Shown here: positions 13,801 through 28,100 of the stretch, in pieces
Numbering within the stretch: position 1 is the first letter of the stretch
How the letters are laid out: the number at the start of each line of letters is the position of its first letter
Source of the DNA: Gymnogyps californianus
Taxonomy: Eukaryota; Chordata; Aves; Accipitriformes; Cathartidae
Length of the DNA stretch: 64,000 nt
Assembly (NCBI RefSeq): GCF_018139145.2
Contig: NC_059477.1
Location: 34,513,502 to 34,577,501, forward strand
Direction of reading: 5' to 3'
Made by a program: the position numbers and the translations under genes
The notes under the pieces: model-generated
Told to the model about the DNA's origin: nothing
Databases searched by the model: none
What the model saw: the letters and a program-made list of their open reading frames with translations, nothing else

Positions 13801-16800
13801 TTGTAATTCTGGAATTTGGCTTTTTTTTCTTTCAGACACCACAGTACTTACTTGATTGTGTTCCTGCTGACAAAGTTTTAATATCTTTCTATTTAAGCAC
13901 ATGCTAATATTCCACTATAGTCTTGACACCAACATACAAGCTCACTGCTCGCTGGGGGTGGTTTGTTGACTCAGGTGGGAAATTCAGTTCTTCAGTTTTA
14001 ACTGGAAGTAGTAAATGTACTTTTTTGTTCCACCGTTTGGAGTCTCTAATAACAAATGAAAATAAAATCAAATTATGTGATCAGTAAAACTGTGACACAA
14101 TGTTCGTTCCTAGATAAATGATCAAATAAGCAATTTTACTTACACCCGGATTAAATAACTGGCAACAAAACCAATAAATTATTTTTTTATACTGTGCATT
14201 GCAGTCACATAATGAAAAGACTAATTGGATTTGGACTTGGAAAAATGCCTCTGCTGTGCTCCAAAAATTGAAACATTGACTAAACTGTGAAATAAACTAA
14301 AAGTACGGGGCAGATGTATTCTGGCTGTTGTAATGCAAAGGAATCACAATTTCTTCTCTGACTTAGGCTTGACATTTAACGGGCATAATGGCAATGTTGT
14401 GCAAATAGATACAAGCTGTGAACTCTGTTTAATGGAAACAAAATAATAGCATGTTTAAAGGCATTTTTTAGAAACGGGACATGAAGAGGCTTGTCAACAG
14501 CGAGCCCATGACAGAGCGAGAACTGGTGATGGACTCAGCTGGACACAGAGCTCTTCTCCCTTGGTCAAGCCAGGGCAGATATATTCACTTTGCGTCACGC
14601 AGGGCAGTCATCTCTGAGTGTGCCTGTGCTGCGTTCAAGGACAGACAAGGTCGTCTTTTGTGTCATTTTTCATCACTTTTCTAGATAAGTGGTATCCTTA
14701 CTCTCTGCTTGTTGTCAGACACCAAAGTGGTTTCAGACATAATTTATGGGTATGATTTATACATCAAAACACCTGTCAAACTGAATGCTTAAAAAGTAAA
14801 TTTTAGAAGTCTGGAGAGGGACATATAAATGGCGCACATTACAGTGTGGTTTCAGGACTGTTTGTTCACAGAGGTTTTAAACTGGCATCTGACTTGTGCC
14901 TCCTGGAAGCAACAACTGTGTAGATTATTGCATAGTGCAGCCTGGCTATGCCAGAGTGCAGCGATTAAGATTGCGCAGCTGTAGGGAAAGATGTGTATGG
15001 CTTTATGTATCAAAACTGCACTAAGAATTGCTTTGATTGCTTAAAACTGTTACTCTGTAGGGTACGTGGATTGTCAATTCCCACATCATGTATACTTAAT
15101 ATTGCTGGATAAATTAATGGATAATTAAATATTTTAGAAAATGATTGTAAATGAGATTTTACAAGATATAACGGAAATTGTGTTAGGCCAAAAGTGGGAA
15201 GGGATTTAAAAATGGGTTGACAACTTCACAGTTTGGGGATTTCTATGAAACATTCTGGTCTGTTTTTATATCATCTGGCTCAGGAAAGTCCTTGATCTCG
15301 GATCACCAGGCCCTACATGTGAATGCTACGTCAGGTTCACTATGTTCATGTTCTGTTTCTCATCCTTTTCTTTCAATGTTTGCAATCTGCCACTAATCCT
15401 CTTACTATTGCTGTAGTTTGCCAAATGAATTGTTTTGGGCTGATACAATTTTTTTTTTTGTATCTTTTTCCCGCACCAAAATGAAATAAATTTGATTTGT
15501 TTTCTGTTTTATTTTTTTGCATTTTTTTAAGATAAAAATTCAAATATTGTATCTCAAAATGCCAGAATGAAATATTTCAACATTTCTCAACTTGTTTCTG
15601 AAGATTTTTTCAGCTGCATTCCTTGGACAGTTTCTCTGAATTCTTGAATAGTACGCTTGATCCAAAACTGAATTTATAAGCAAAAATATTATATCGAACA
15701 AAAATATTTACTGTTCTATAGTGTTTAAGAAGAATATAAACTGATAAATATTCCTGGTACACAGACAGTATTTCAGTACAGTCTGTATTGAAATTTATGT
15801 TGTAGTACCCTATATAAAAAAACGAGAGAAGCTACTAAGAAGGGAATTGTCATCCCTTCAGTTGGTCAAGAGATGGGAGCAGTTGAGACAGTGCTGGGCA
15901 AACATGACATTTCGACTGGTATCATAGCATGTTGTAGGTAGAGATCTGTCAACACTTCCTTTATTAACCTTGGTGTTCAGGCAGTCACAACTACCAGGTT
16001 AAAATTTCATCCCCAACCAGTGCTTGTTTTTTAAGTTCTCTAAGCTCACAAAAATAGTTTAAGCTAGTTTGTTTCCAAATTTAGAGCTGCCAGAGACAAA
16101 AGAACAACAATAGGAAATAATAGGTTTCTGGCTCCTACACACACTGCTTTGTGCTCCTAGTCTGAATTTATCAACCTGCTATTTTACATAATGCTATTTT
16201 CCATCTATTATGTTTAACACATGATACTTTGCATGAGAAAAGGGGCTGTGGTGTTGCTTTTTATTCTGAGATTATCGGGGTGCTCAGAAATGCTGTTAAC
16301 TATTTTTCATATTGATTGATTTGTTAGGTCACATTCTCTGCTTTGTGTCTGCGCAAGACTCATATGAACCTAACTAAGAGCAGAATAAACTTCTTTGTTG
16401 TAAGAAAGAGACTGTGTCTTCATCTTAAATTATGAATCCATAAGACTGAAGCAAGGAATTATTTTAGTCTTGCATAATATGAATAATGCATGTAACACCA
16501 TTATACACATCCTGCATATTGTGGAACCAGAATGTACTGTTATGTTAATAAACATTCATAATGCTCACCATAACCATTCTGAATGTTTTATAGCCAAAAA
16601 AATTGTGATCCCAAGGACATTCGGAGCTGTCGGTCTTATTACTATATCTAATTACTAAAACTTAAACTTATAGCTGTATTATCCCCTCTCTCCTTTTGAC
16701 ATGGGCAATTAGTCAAAATCTCTGGGTCTTGTAGGTTGTTTCTGTTATGTTGGTAATGGAGTTGGTTGTTTCTTATATGCAATCTTATTTAATTAAAAAA

Positions 16801-18060
16801 ATGCAAACCCTTCTGTTTTTCTGAACATAAGGAGAATGAAACAACAGGAGAGACATGAATACCTTGCAATTCTCAGCTTCTTTCAAACTGTATTGAACCG
16901 CAAATCTTTCTCTGTTACATCAGCAGTGCTTCTAAGGCTATAGGAGCAGCTTCCAAGCTGGTGTCTTCATTTCCTTTCTCTCTGGTCCTGCAGTTCCCCT
17001 CACTCCCAAAACTGTCTGCTTTCAGCCTAGTTTCTGGCTATGTCAATATTCAGGAAAAGGTGGTGAAGCCTCATGGTTGGCTGTGTATCCCAGTCTCACC
17101 TTGTTCTTAGTGGTGCTCCTCTGGTTTTTGCCTGAGAGAGCCCGTGAAGGCTCAAAAAATGCTGTTGGAAACTGGTAGAGGAGCTCTGGCCCAACATGGT
17201 ACCACAGGGTTAGCTTTGAGAAATATATGGAGGTTAGCTTGCTGATTTGCCTAATTAGGGTCAAAGAATAGTTAATTTGTGGATTGAAATGGCTTGCAGG
17301 CTGTGTCTCACCCCTCACACATGGGTAAATTTGACAGTGAAGAAAATTCAGGCGAGTTTGAAATTAGAACTTAATGAAGATGAGAGACAGAGGGGAACTC
17401 TGCTGTCAACAATCCCTTTGATAACCACAGAGGCCGCAGGGAAAAAAAAAAAATCTGTCCTTTTACTTGCTTTGATAATCAAGGAAAACAGAATAATCTA
17501 CTCTAGAAGGGGTTGCAGGCTTTCTCCTTAAAACAAGTACGTTCTATGATATTTTACTAAACTGGTTAAATAACCTGTAATCACTTATTCTAGAAGAGCC
17601 ACCTCTTTTTCGTTTGGGGTTTGGTTTGCTTTGTTTCTATTTTAAAGCTGTGTGCAAGTTAAGTAAGATAGTCAACGAAGTTTAAGTGAACCTATTTACT
17701 ACATTCACAGAGAGATGAAACAGTCTGTTAACAAAGTGAGTTTTTCAAAGTTGCAAAGTTTTCCTTGGTGGGAAACATGAAAATAATTAACTACCCAGTT
17801 ATTGTAACAACACATTTAATAATTTTGTTTGTTTGTTTGAAACCATTAGTTCTGGGACATTTACTCTTAACTGTCTAATTGTTACTTTATGAGGAAAGGG
17901 GTTGACATTAAAAGGGGGCCATTTGTGTTGATTCAAAGGTTAGTTTAGAAGATAAATCTCTTTGATGGATATAAGAAATGGAAAAGGAACATTTTACCCT
18001 CGTCAGTGTAGAAAATTTATATTTCTTTCATTCCATTGCTTCAGAAATTATTCTTATTAT
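10887..18060. other. gene-free stretch
   Basis: No gene recognised. Open frames are all under about 95 codons. Two segments, about 13630-13800 and 14190-14460, have the texture of conserved non-coding elements (homeodomain-like ATTA/AATTAG words and few homopolymers), but without an alignment this is only an impression. Around 15770-15794 is an 11-bp imperfect inverted repeat. The rest is AT-rich unique sequence. Confidence 0.6.
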
Positions 18061-18330
18061 GGAACCATAGCTTTTAAGGACAAACTGGGACATTTGATCA
18101 TTTACTCTGACCTTGTGTAATAGAGGCCATAGAATTTTATCTTATGTTGAGCCTGTTAACTTCAGCTCCATCATGGTAAATATATTACAGAGGTCTTCAG
18201 CCTTGATTTGAAGCCAACAAGACATAAGTTCATAGCTTTTTATGGTAGCATGTTCCAGAAATTAATCATACATATAAATACAAATGTTTGTCTTGTTTCT
18301 TAAACTTATTTATGCTAATCCCCAGACTTT
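18061..18330 (-). mobile_element. ancient CR1 LINE fragment (3' end, antisense)
   Basis: Read on the plus strand, the segment begins with GGAACCATAG, then a lysine/glycine-coding-like linker and GATCATTTACTCTGACC, followed by AGGCCATAGAA. This is the order found at the reverse complement of old amniote CR1 3' ends ('…gatcatctagtctgacc…aggccatagaa…'). Further on, CTTGATTTGAAG and TTCCAGAAATTAAT continue the match to the more internal part. No frame survives. The element is far more decayed than the CR1 at 47025. The far boundary near 18330 is approximate. Confidence 0.6.
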
Positions 18331-21300
18331 GGTCCCCAATTTCACTGCTAAACAAGAGAGTTCTTTGCATTCTTCTGTGTCTACCCATTTCTGATAGATC
18401 CAATTTCTACTAGAGCTCTTCTGAGAGAGTGTTTGCATGGAGGACTGCTGAGGTTGCAGTGCGTCCCCATGACAGTGAGGGATAACTGAAGGTTCAGCAT
18501 TAATTTGTTTTATGGTTACATGTAACTGTTTACCAAGCTGCTTGTCACCCTTGAAGGGCAATGTCATTAACTTCAGTGTAGATACAAATCCTGACCAAGT
18601 TGTAGCCCGAAAGCTCATCTTGACTTGACATTATAAACATGCTCTAGATTAAATAGAAATAGCAAGGAAGTACCATGTGAAAAAATAAGCAACCAGAGAT
18701 CTACTTTTCTTAATTTCTCTAGATGTAGTCTCCTGTGTAAAATCCTGGAGCTATGCCACAGCTGTCCAAGGTATAAGATAAGCACGGGGGTATAACGCTG
18801 ACTTTCCCTTTTTATGTGCTGGTTCATTTCAGTCTTTCTTTCATTCATTCTTTAGTTCACTCTTCTGCTTCCCTTTGGGATCCATACACAGTTCTCAAAA
18901 GTGTATCCACTCTAAGTTGGATTCGTCACCCATAATGGCCATGTCAAGCACGGCTGTTACTGATTTTGGCTTCTATCAGTGGTTACAGCAGCCTTTACCA
19001 TCTTCCTAAAAGCATGTATTCCAAGAGAATAATACAGTTTTTTCCTGTACTGAGTACCCTCCTAAGTCCTCCTCTTGCTTTTTTTTCTTCCCTTGAATGA
19101 GATTTTATCATGTTTTGGGGTCTTGCCAGAACGTCAGTCTTCAGACAAAATAAGGGTCTTTAGGCTGTTGTAGTTGCTGTTTAGTTTTATTTGGGGGGGC
19201 GAGGGGGGTGTGGGTTTCAAAAAGGGAAACCACACTAAAAGTCACCTATATTTGTACTCAGATCAGTTATTGTTTGTTAAGTCTGTAAGACCGAGTGTAT
19301 TCCTAGAACGTGACTTGTTAAAACTTTCACTCCTGGTGATGTTACTTTTTCTTTAACGCTTAAAGTTTTTCTGCTTTCAGTCCTTAAAGCGAAGAAATAG
19401 AAACTTGTACAGTTGCACCTTTGGTGACAGCCTGCCTATTGTGGTTGTTGCTGAACATTAACATAGGCTTATACACCATTTCCCCCGTGATTTCCTTTCC
19501 ACGCTGCTGCATAGAATTCAAGACTAAGAAGGTTCTAATTAGAAAACTAAACTTAATCCTCTCTGTAAACTGAGCTTTTCTAGTCAGGAAACAAATGCTT
19601 TCTCTCCTTCTCCCTTCAACTTTGTGGCCGGCTCTTTCCTCTTCTCCTTTGTTTTTGCTGTTTGTGAGCTTTTTAAAAATATTTGTGTTTCTATTTTACT
19701 AGCAATTTAGAGCCGTTAATGATGGGTATGAAATAGTGGCTAGGCCCATGTCTAGCTGGTGTCAAAAGTCCTCAATTGGTTCACATGCCTATTTCCAGTT
19801 GAGAGCTTATTTATTGGTGTCATTATTAGGAAACATGATATTTACAGGCAAGTAAAAGAAAAAGAGAAAAATGTGCGTCATTTTCTTGTATCCGGACCTG
19901 TCTTTAGATCACTTTCTCCTGCACTGCATACTGTAATTCACTCTCTCTATCCCCTTGTTCCAGGAAATGGTTGTTCAAAGATGATGCTGAGAGAAAGGAT
20001 GGCCTACTAGTTACTACTTTTAATGCAGAATCAGAGACCCCTTGTCTTCTAATCTCTCCATTCTTTCCTAGTTTAGACATAGAAATATAAAACTTGCAAC
20101 AAAAAACACGAGAGATCATTGGTTTGCATTTTTCTTTGTTTCCAATATGGAATGGCTTTTCTTGAAAACTTCAAATATTTCTGTGTTCTCAGTTTCTATA
20201 CCTTCCAGCAAGTTTCCTAACAGAATACCAATCAAAGAAATAAAAGTAACGGGTAATGGTATGAGCAGAGTATTTACATTTGCATTCACTGCGGTTGGTT
20301 ACAGTACTAGCTCATATTGAAATTTAAGGTTAGTATTTGTGTAAAGAGAACTAGTTCAGTAAGTTGCAGTTAAAGGTTTACGGTATTTTATGAAGGTGCA
20401 GAAGTCTTTTGCCACATGTTCAAGGCTGCCCTATACCTTTGAACAGCGACTGAAATGAAAAAAATCCTGAAAAAGAGCCAAAAAAAAAAAAGCTTTTTAT
20501 GAAGAATTAAAGTAGAACTTAAAGGACATGAGGGCTTTGGACTGGTTGTCTTCCTAGTGTTACCATCCTTAGTGCATAAGTGAGCTGAGCTTTCTTAGTC
20601 AATAAGCCAGTAGGGCAGCATCTTAAAAGACAAAGAAGAAACGTTGGCTAATTGGAAAAACCTATTAGCAGACTTCTTCGCTGGAGTCAAAATACTGTGT
20701 TCACTAATTAAAAAGGTCTCTGTTTATACATGTTGGGCTTGGCCTTAGAGGTAGCAGAGTTTACAGTACAGCCAGCGATTTCCAAATTCTATCATCACCT
20801 ACTCAAAAGCAGGAGACACAAATTTTCTTGCTTATTCACTGAACTGAATGTCAACCTCAGGCCATTCTTCTGGTCCTCACTTTGAAAGAATGCTAATTAC
20901 TTTCTAATTGCAGCAAGCTGGCATCAAATCAATCTCTACTCAGACAAAATTTCCATGCCTTTCAGACAATAAAAGACTTGTATATTGATGAGCTCCTTTG
21001 ATTCTGCTTAGAAGTTACACATTCAAATCTCCGCTAAAATATGGTTTCCATTTGAAAGGGAAAAAAAAAAAAATTTCGTAAACCTGTCTAATTATATTTG
21101 GATAGCAGTCTCTAAAAGAAGACTAATTCCTTTTTTCATCAAATGAACATCTCTGGAAAATGTCTTCTTTTTTAAGTTGATATTTACTTGACAACCAAAA
21201 CAAGGCTGAGAAGAGAAATGTCTGAACATAGAAATTAATTCTTTCAGATTTTTCAGTCTTTTTATTAAGGCTTTTTTAAAGGGCAATAGAGGTGAGAAAT

Positions 21301-24030
21301 CAAAATGGTACCCACACTAAGGTCAGGGTCCTATTATGCATACCTTGTATAAATATGGAGTGAAAGATGTCTTCAAAAAAAGTCCAAAGCACTGACAACT
21401 CAGACAAGATGAATGCCATACATAGAAGAGAAGGGAGAATGTAAATCAGATAGCTTTTATCTAAAGTTTCTAAAGCCAAAAATGCTGCGAGACAAGGTGA
21501 TTTCCAGTCAGAGAATACAGACTGGGACTTAAGATACCTCTTTGCTACTCATTCAGACCTAATGTGGAGAAATTTGCAAACCTGGATTTAGAATTCAAAT
21601 ACGCAAACTGTAGTGTGGGTTTTTGGATCCACAGATTTCCACCCCCCACCCCCATGCATCCAGAGCTCCATAGAGGGTTTGGCCGCAACAGTGCTGATGT
21701 GGAACATAAACCTCTCTGTCTTTTGTTTTTCCTGGGCTTGTTCAGTTCTTGCCAGTCCTTATTTGTCTTCCCTCCCAAAGCCTCTTTACTTGTATTTTTC
21801 TGAACCTCCCTCTCTCTTCCTTAGCATAATACGTGGAAAATTTGGCAGAACTCTTTGAAAACATCACTATTGCTTGTGTGCTTTACATTAAGCTCTTAAC
21901 TTAGTCTTGTTTCCTTGCTCATTTCCAGAAAGAATTTTTAAGGTGCAAAAGGCTGTCTGGAGAGCCTGCCCTTGTATCTTTGAGTAATTGCAATATTTAA
22001 AATCATGTACAACGTGGAGTCATGCAGTGTGGTCTAGTGCACAATTAACATCTGTTGGGTAGTTTATTCCTCTGGCGTGTTTCCAACTTGTGCTGCGAAT
22101 GTGAGTACGGAATAAGTCAAACAATTTGTCCAAGTTCTTCAACCAAGTAACGGTGGCTTACGGAACATTTGAGCAATTATATACGTTTATGCAATGGGTG
22201 TTAACAAGTGACTAATAAAAAAAGCATTTTGTGACTACTACAGAATCTCTCTGTAAATGCTTCCTAGTAGGTTTGTGTATTGAAATTACTGGACACTGGC
22301 ATGTTTACGTTTCTCAGAGTGCCTAGTTCATTAGCAGAAAAGAAAAATCAATACATTGAGAGGAAAGGAAGAAGGAGAACTGCATAATAATAATATACCT
22401 CTAACTGCTAATTTAAAAATGAGGGAGAATTTGCTGGGTTTAGTTTTCATTATGTTAATAAAAATGCATCTTGTCCATTTTGCTCATTTTTGCATTCATT
22501 CAGCTTTATGTAAAGCTCTTAGATGAATTTTTATGTTCCACCTATGCCTGAAAAAAAATGCATGTTTTATTAGATAATATGTGTAACAACTATTAAGCAT
22601 TCTGTAGAGAACTGGGAGTTGTCCCAGTCGCTGTAGTAATCTTACTGTTAGCAATAACGTTTTTGACAGTGGTCACAGAATGAGTTCCTGTAGCAGTTTC
22701 TTTTTCTGGTTACTTCAAAGAGTTTGAAACTGAATGTTTTCAAATAGTAGAGAGAAACAATAATCGTGCTGCTGAGCATCAATTCAGTTGCTAGAGTTGC
22801 TGCATTACTTCAGTCCTTAAAGTATTTACTGCGCTAGTGTCTGTAATATCACTGGGATTAGGTGGAGTGCCCTGGCGGATTGCTGTAAAATATGGTCAGA
22901 TGTTTTATGTTTTGGGTTTTTTCTTGAGAATAAAGAGACTTTCCTGACTGTGATAAGGTAAAGGAATATTAACACAGCTGTGCAGTGCCACAATACGGCA
23001 ACAAAGATGTCTGTGTCATAAAACGCTGTCCCAACAGTCAAAGGATCAGATTTTCAAACACTAATTCTTAATTGCTCCATTTCCATTCACTTTGGGTAGA
23101 ACTCCAGTTTTTGATACACTCAGAAGTACCAAGCAGCCACTTTACGTGTGTAAATCCATCAGCAGCAATCCTGAAACAGCCACTCAGCTGCTCCCAGCCA
23201 CTAGAGGCATCTGACTCTACCGGGTGCCTGGTTCTCCAACGTCACAGCAACTCAGAGACGCACAAAACCTCACGCTGTTCCAGCAATGTATCCCTACTTG
23301 ACACGAAGTGAGGTCATCAGAAAACTTGTTCTTTGAGTTTCTCTATTTAATATGGCCAGAAGCACCACTTTGGAGCTTTCCACGCATGGGCAGGGGGAGC
23401 AAGAGCGGCTCCGCTTACTGCTGGCAGGTCCAGCAGTCAGGGGGTCCTTGGGACAAGGCATGGTCTGGCTCAAATCCCTGCTCTGGGCCTGAGGTGCACA
23501 GGAGAGCCAGAGAACATGAGCTGCTTTTGCCTGCCCTCTAAAAGGGCAATGCAATGATGGTAATTATGGACATCCTCAGGATGATCGTAAAGGCCTTATC
23601 CAAAATTTATGGTTCTCAGTGACTTTGATTGGCTTTGAACTGGGCCCTTGGAGAGATACTTTACATTTGGGCAGAAATAGACACTTAGAGCTTCACACTG
23701 GTAGCTTTAAAGGATTTTAAATAGATAATTTTCCTGGCCTAATCCTTTGATCATCTCTCCCTCTTTGCAGATCTTCGCTCACTTTTCATCAAATGGGTTA
23801 CACATCTTTTTCTTTGAGGCTTTCCTAGGCTACTTTCAGACTACCAATGATTTCTGACTTGGTATTGCTTTTTATCTTCAGGGAATTTACCAATAGTGTT
23901 GCCAGCTGTCATAGTTGTTTTAATCTGATGAATGCCCTGGCTGTGTGGGTTTTTTATTGTTGACAGTGATATTTTATTTAAACTATAAATCCTACTCCCA
24001 ATAATGTCAATTTGCTTCTTGCATGTCTGC
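18331..24030. other. gene-free stretch
   Basis: No gene recognised. The longest open frame (18310-18618, minus, 102 codons) partly overlaps the decayed CR1 and has no recognisable domain. A-runs of 12-13 bases occur at 20480-20491 and 21061-21073. A pyrimidine-rich acceptor-like site ends at 19380, but the open frame after it stops after about 26 codons and matches nothing I know. Confidence 0.6.
19193..19214 (+). other. G-rich run, possible G-quadruplex
   Basis: Runs of 7, 6 and 3 G are separated by CGA and TGT. The first run can supply two tetrad tracts, so four-tract folding is possible. It lies in otherwise AT-rich DNA with no gene or LTR next to it. Confidence 0.6.
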
Positions 24031-24050
24031 ATGCAGTCTTAAGACTGCAT
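24031..24050. repeat. 20-bp perfect palindrome
   Basis: ATGCAGTCTT is followed directly by its exact reverse complement with no spacer. The symmetry ends at 24030/24051, where both flanking bases are C. It could be a dimeric protein-binding site or chance; nothing around it decides. Confidence 0.9.
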
Positions 24051-25040
24051 CTCGAGGTTGTAACTTCCAATTTATCTTTGTAATCTCTAAATCAGTTTGA
24101 AATTAAAATATGTTACTACATATGTGCTTCATTACAAAATGGACTTTCAGGATTTCATTAGCATCTGGTGTGTTGCTTAGCGTCTTCTTGAAAAGCTAAT
24201 TAAGTGTTATGCTGATATGAATAATTGTATTTTATTTTTTCTTAGCAATACAGTAGGCTGCTACAGAAAAGAAATAAGTGAATGATCAAGAGCATCATTG
24301 TGTGTTTTATTTAGCTCTTCTGCACTCTCTTTTAATAATAACAATAATAATCACTACAGTGGCCAGATGTGTAAAAGTCTAATTTACAGATGCAGTGAGC
24401 TTATAGTAACTCCAGAAGAATTCAATAGTATCTGCAGATGCTCAGCATTTTGAGACTCAGATCTGTAATGACTGTTATTTCCTAATGTTAAAGCAAGCAG
24501 TGGCCTACATCTTTGAGCTTTGTTGAATTATAAAAGGCTGCATGGGATGAGCCTGGATTTACCTACCCCAGCAACTACTGTAGCAGGCTGTACTGTGTTC
24601 AAAAGGATGACTTTGGGATGTGTTGAGTTCCCACTGAGATCATCCTCGATGGGTTATGTCACCTAGATCTGGACTCAAATCGCTCTGAAGGCACAGAGAG
24701 ATTTTCAGCTTACGTCAGTGAGCACATCCCGAGGTCAGTAAGCTCATCCTTCTTCCATAAAAGTAAAAACAACTTCATCTTCATTAGCCTTCCTAGGCCA
24801 ATGTCTCTGTAATTTCTCTTTAAAATCCTTTAGGATTCAGGCAGTCTCTTCCAGTACTTCATTCTTCTTAAAGTTTGAGCTCATATATATAATCAAGTCT
24901 CTTCCTAAACTTAAACAACCTTCATTTTATTAATGTTTCCTCACAAAGTTCATGTTATCTGGACTTCTGATTTTTCTTGTTGATGTCTTGGGATAATCCC
25001 ATGTGAAGTTCCTGAATTCATCCATTTAGCCTTAACATTG
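24051..25040. other. gene-free stretch with homeodomain-like words
   Basis: No gene recognised. Between about 24080 and 24240 the sequence contains a TAATTA core (24197-24202) and an ATGAATAATT word (24217-24226) in a stretch free of homopolymers, which is the texture of a conserved non-coding element. This is an impression only. Confidence 0.45.
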
Positions 25041-25172
25041 ATCTGCCTGTACCTCATTTCCACAAATTTTGAAATAGAGGTAATAACATTACCCTTACTA
25101 TCAAGGTCTTCTGAGGACACATTCATGAAAGATTATGACTCTCTCTAATAATAAGAGGCTTGTAAGCACCTA
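25041..25172 (+). mobile_element. MIR/L2-type ancient relic
   Basis: The block order matches the MIR/L2 3' half in amniotes. A 'CTGTACCTCATTTCC' segment comes first (usual form 'ctgtgcctcagtttcc'). It is followed by a 'gaaatagaggtaataacattaccct' segment and an internal stretch. The relic ends with 'aataataagaggcttgtaagcacc', which parallels the common '…gggctatataagtacc' end. It is heavily diverged and inactive, with estimated boundaries. Confidence 0.65.
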
Positions 25173-28100
25173 AAGCAGTCAGAAAGATGAGCATCTAACC
25201 ATCACACTAAATAGCAGGTTTAACGTTCATTTTACACACCCCTTATAAATGAAGTTATGTACGTAAAATTATGGTATTGGTTTATGTCTTCGATATAAAA
25301 AGTTTTACTATTTTTTTTGGCCAGAGGCAAGAGTGAAGCTCCCACAGCATTTGGGTAGCTCTCACCCAGGATTGCAGTGGTCAGCCAGGACTGGAAGGGA
25401 GACTGCAGGTTTTACTCCTGGCATGATGCTGAACCTCTTCCCTGCAACCAGGGACAGGGGCTCTTGTTCTGTGTTTGCTCTTATCTCCCAAAATGAAAAT
25501 AGGCATATTTACTAGTGGATTCAAGATCCTTGAGTGAGAGGTACTGCTGAACTGCTTGGGCCCCAGGCTCCCCATTGCATGGGTGCTCGGAGGAGTGAGC
25601 ACTGAGTGTTACAAAATGCAAATTCTACCTCTGTCCCTTGACATCAGATGAAAAAATCTGCTCTGCAAAGGTACAGATCTAGTTTTAAAATTGAGGATAA
25701 ATGCAATGTTTATGAAAGGCAAGAAATATGCATGAACTGAGCATGAGCCTTACCCACGTTACGTGAGGTTTCCCAAACAGTCCCACCTTTGTCATTCTTC
25801 AGCTTATACCTGCTGCTGTGATGCAGTGAAATACCACGTTTTCCTGCTTAACTGAGGAGAATGGAGTAACTAAGTATTTTAGCAAATATTGCCTTTCTGG
25901 CGGTGAACACTGGACCTTCCTTCTGAAGTCTGTCAAAACCTACAGTTGCTCAAAGGGACCCTAGTGTGCTGAACCATGCAGTGCCCTAATGAAACGTCAG
26001 GCCCAGAACAGGATGAGACATCTACAATCTTATTGAGTGGTCGCTCTGAGCTAAGGGTTTGATTCAAGGCCACCGGATGAAAAGCTTTTAGATCAGCCTG
26101 CTATGTTATGCAGACCCTATTCTGTGATTTCTAATTTGCACTTCTATTATGCAATCCACGCTGCATTATCTGGCCATTCTTCAATGGTATCAAAGAACCA
26201 AAAAGCAACAGACGAACTGGGACAAAGAAAATAATCTAAAAACTGCAGAAGTTGCTTGCTGACTGATTGTATGTCCTTTATGAAATGCCATCCTTGTTGG
26301 CATCTGAAGAACCAGCATCAAAGTGTAGTACCCTTTTGGCATGACAGGGTAAGAACAAGAGCGAAACAAAGGAAGAATAGCAGTGTATACAATTCTCTTT
26401 GTTCTTTAGCAATACCACAAGGTTATTCCTCACCTGAAAGACACAGAATTAGCGATTGCAACACAACAGTGGCTCTAGCTGAGAAGTCCTGTGTTCTCTG
26501 GACGTCAGAGGGCACATTACGGCACTCTGTAATAGATCTCTCAGTAAACAGCACTGATAACACAAGATCCTCGCAGGCTTCCTGAGCAGCTTTGATGCCA
26601 CTCTCAGCACTGAGAAATCGTGCTGGGCACTTGCTATGGGGTGAAAATGGACACTCTTCTTCCACTTGTCTGTTTCAGGAATTTTTTCTAAACATTTGAA
26701 CAAATCTCAGTGTAAACTATTTCTCAGTAGCTGGGGTTTAACACGTATTGTTAACCAGCTACATTAAACGCAACTTAGCTGCTATACGTAGGTTGTTTTA
26801 TTTGTGTTCAGGAATATAGATGTTTTCAGACTACTTGCTTAGGTGGAGGCAGAGGCATCAGGGAAGCAAAATATGGAGGTACTTGATATTCTTTTAAAAA
26901 ACTTTTAAGTTTGCCTCAAAATACCAAGAATAAAGCTAACAGCTGACAATTCATGACTGAAAGGCATGTAGAACAGATGGGATTATGTTCATTTGTGGTC
27001 AGCCAGTGATACAAACCCAAATGCATTACTGCAATGAAAGTGTTGGAAGAACATTGTTCCTAGGCTTTTAGATAAATTTGTCCCAGCAGCTGCTCAGTGT
27101 CATCAGTTTCTAGTTAAGGATGTACTCTCATTTGTCAGATATCAGATACTTTTAATTAATAATTCTGAAAATTCAGAAAAAAAGTGTTCAGAAATGGAAT
27201 TTTCCACTTTTTCAATTGCAATGGTTTACTGCAGTTGAAGATATAGTTATACTTTGGATAAATAGGTCTTCAAAAATTGTCTTTGATATATTTCCTCTGT
27301 TGTCAGTTTTCATGTTTAGCCTTCCTGAAGACCCTTGTTGATCAATGGTTTCTGACAAAGATGAGTTTTAAACCAAAGATTCTGAGTTGATTAAAGGTTT
27401 TGGAGTGCCACTGGTGTCTGGAGTTATTCCTCATTTACAGGAAATTAGTGTCCGACCCAGAGAGCAGCTTTTCTACCAGCATTTGCACTATTCCTGCAAT
27501 TCCCCAAGCTTGCACTTTGCCAACCCTCTTGGGAAGTGAGGTGACCCCAGTGCTAGAACTGGCAGGCAGGTCTATTGCTAACAATTTCTTGCTATTTCCC
27601 TCAAGGCAGCTTCTTTTCATCTTTGCTGTAGTTGTAGAGGCTAATGTTTGATTTCAACTTCAAGCACTATAAGATACATATGCTTTCCATAGTTCAAATC
27701 CAGCTTTGAGGATCATATTTTCACACCTTTACCCAGACAAACTATAATGTTCTTATTCATTTGTGCATACAGAACTGAACTTAGACTTGACAGTCAGCTG
27801 TTTTCTTTGCTTACTGGCATTTCCCACCAAGTACATCCCAAAAGGAACAACAGTGGGTTTTCTGTGTGGGATGCCAGACTGTCTTTGCCCTTGAGTGCAA
27901 ATGGCATCATGATGTAGAAGTGAGTCATCTCAGAGGTTTTAGGAACTTGCTGCTTATGCATCTATTCTGCAAACTGGGCTCTAAGCTTTTTCCCTGGCAC
28001 TGGAAGTACGGTGGCAGTGCAACAGATGGGAAAAGGAGTAGCACAGCAGATTTCTGTGGCACCCCAACAGCCCACTGCTTGCCCACAGTGTTGAGTGTTT

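Noticed and set aside
19381..19460. Exon following the pyrimidine-rich acceptor at 19380
   Set aside because: The open frame stops after about 26 codons, there is no convincing donor and no recognisable protein family.
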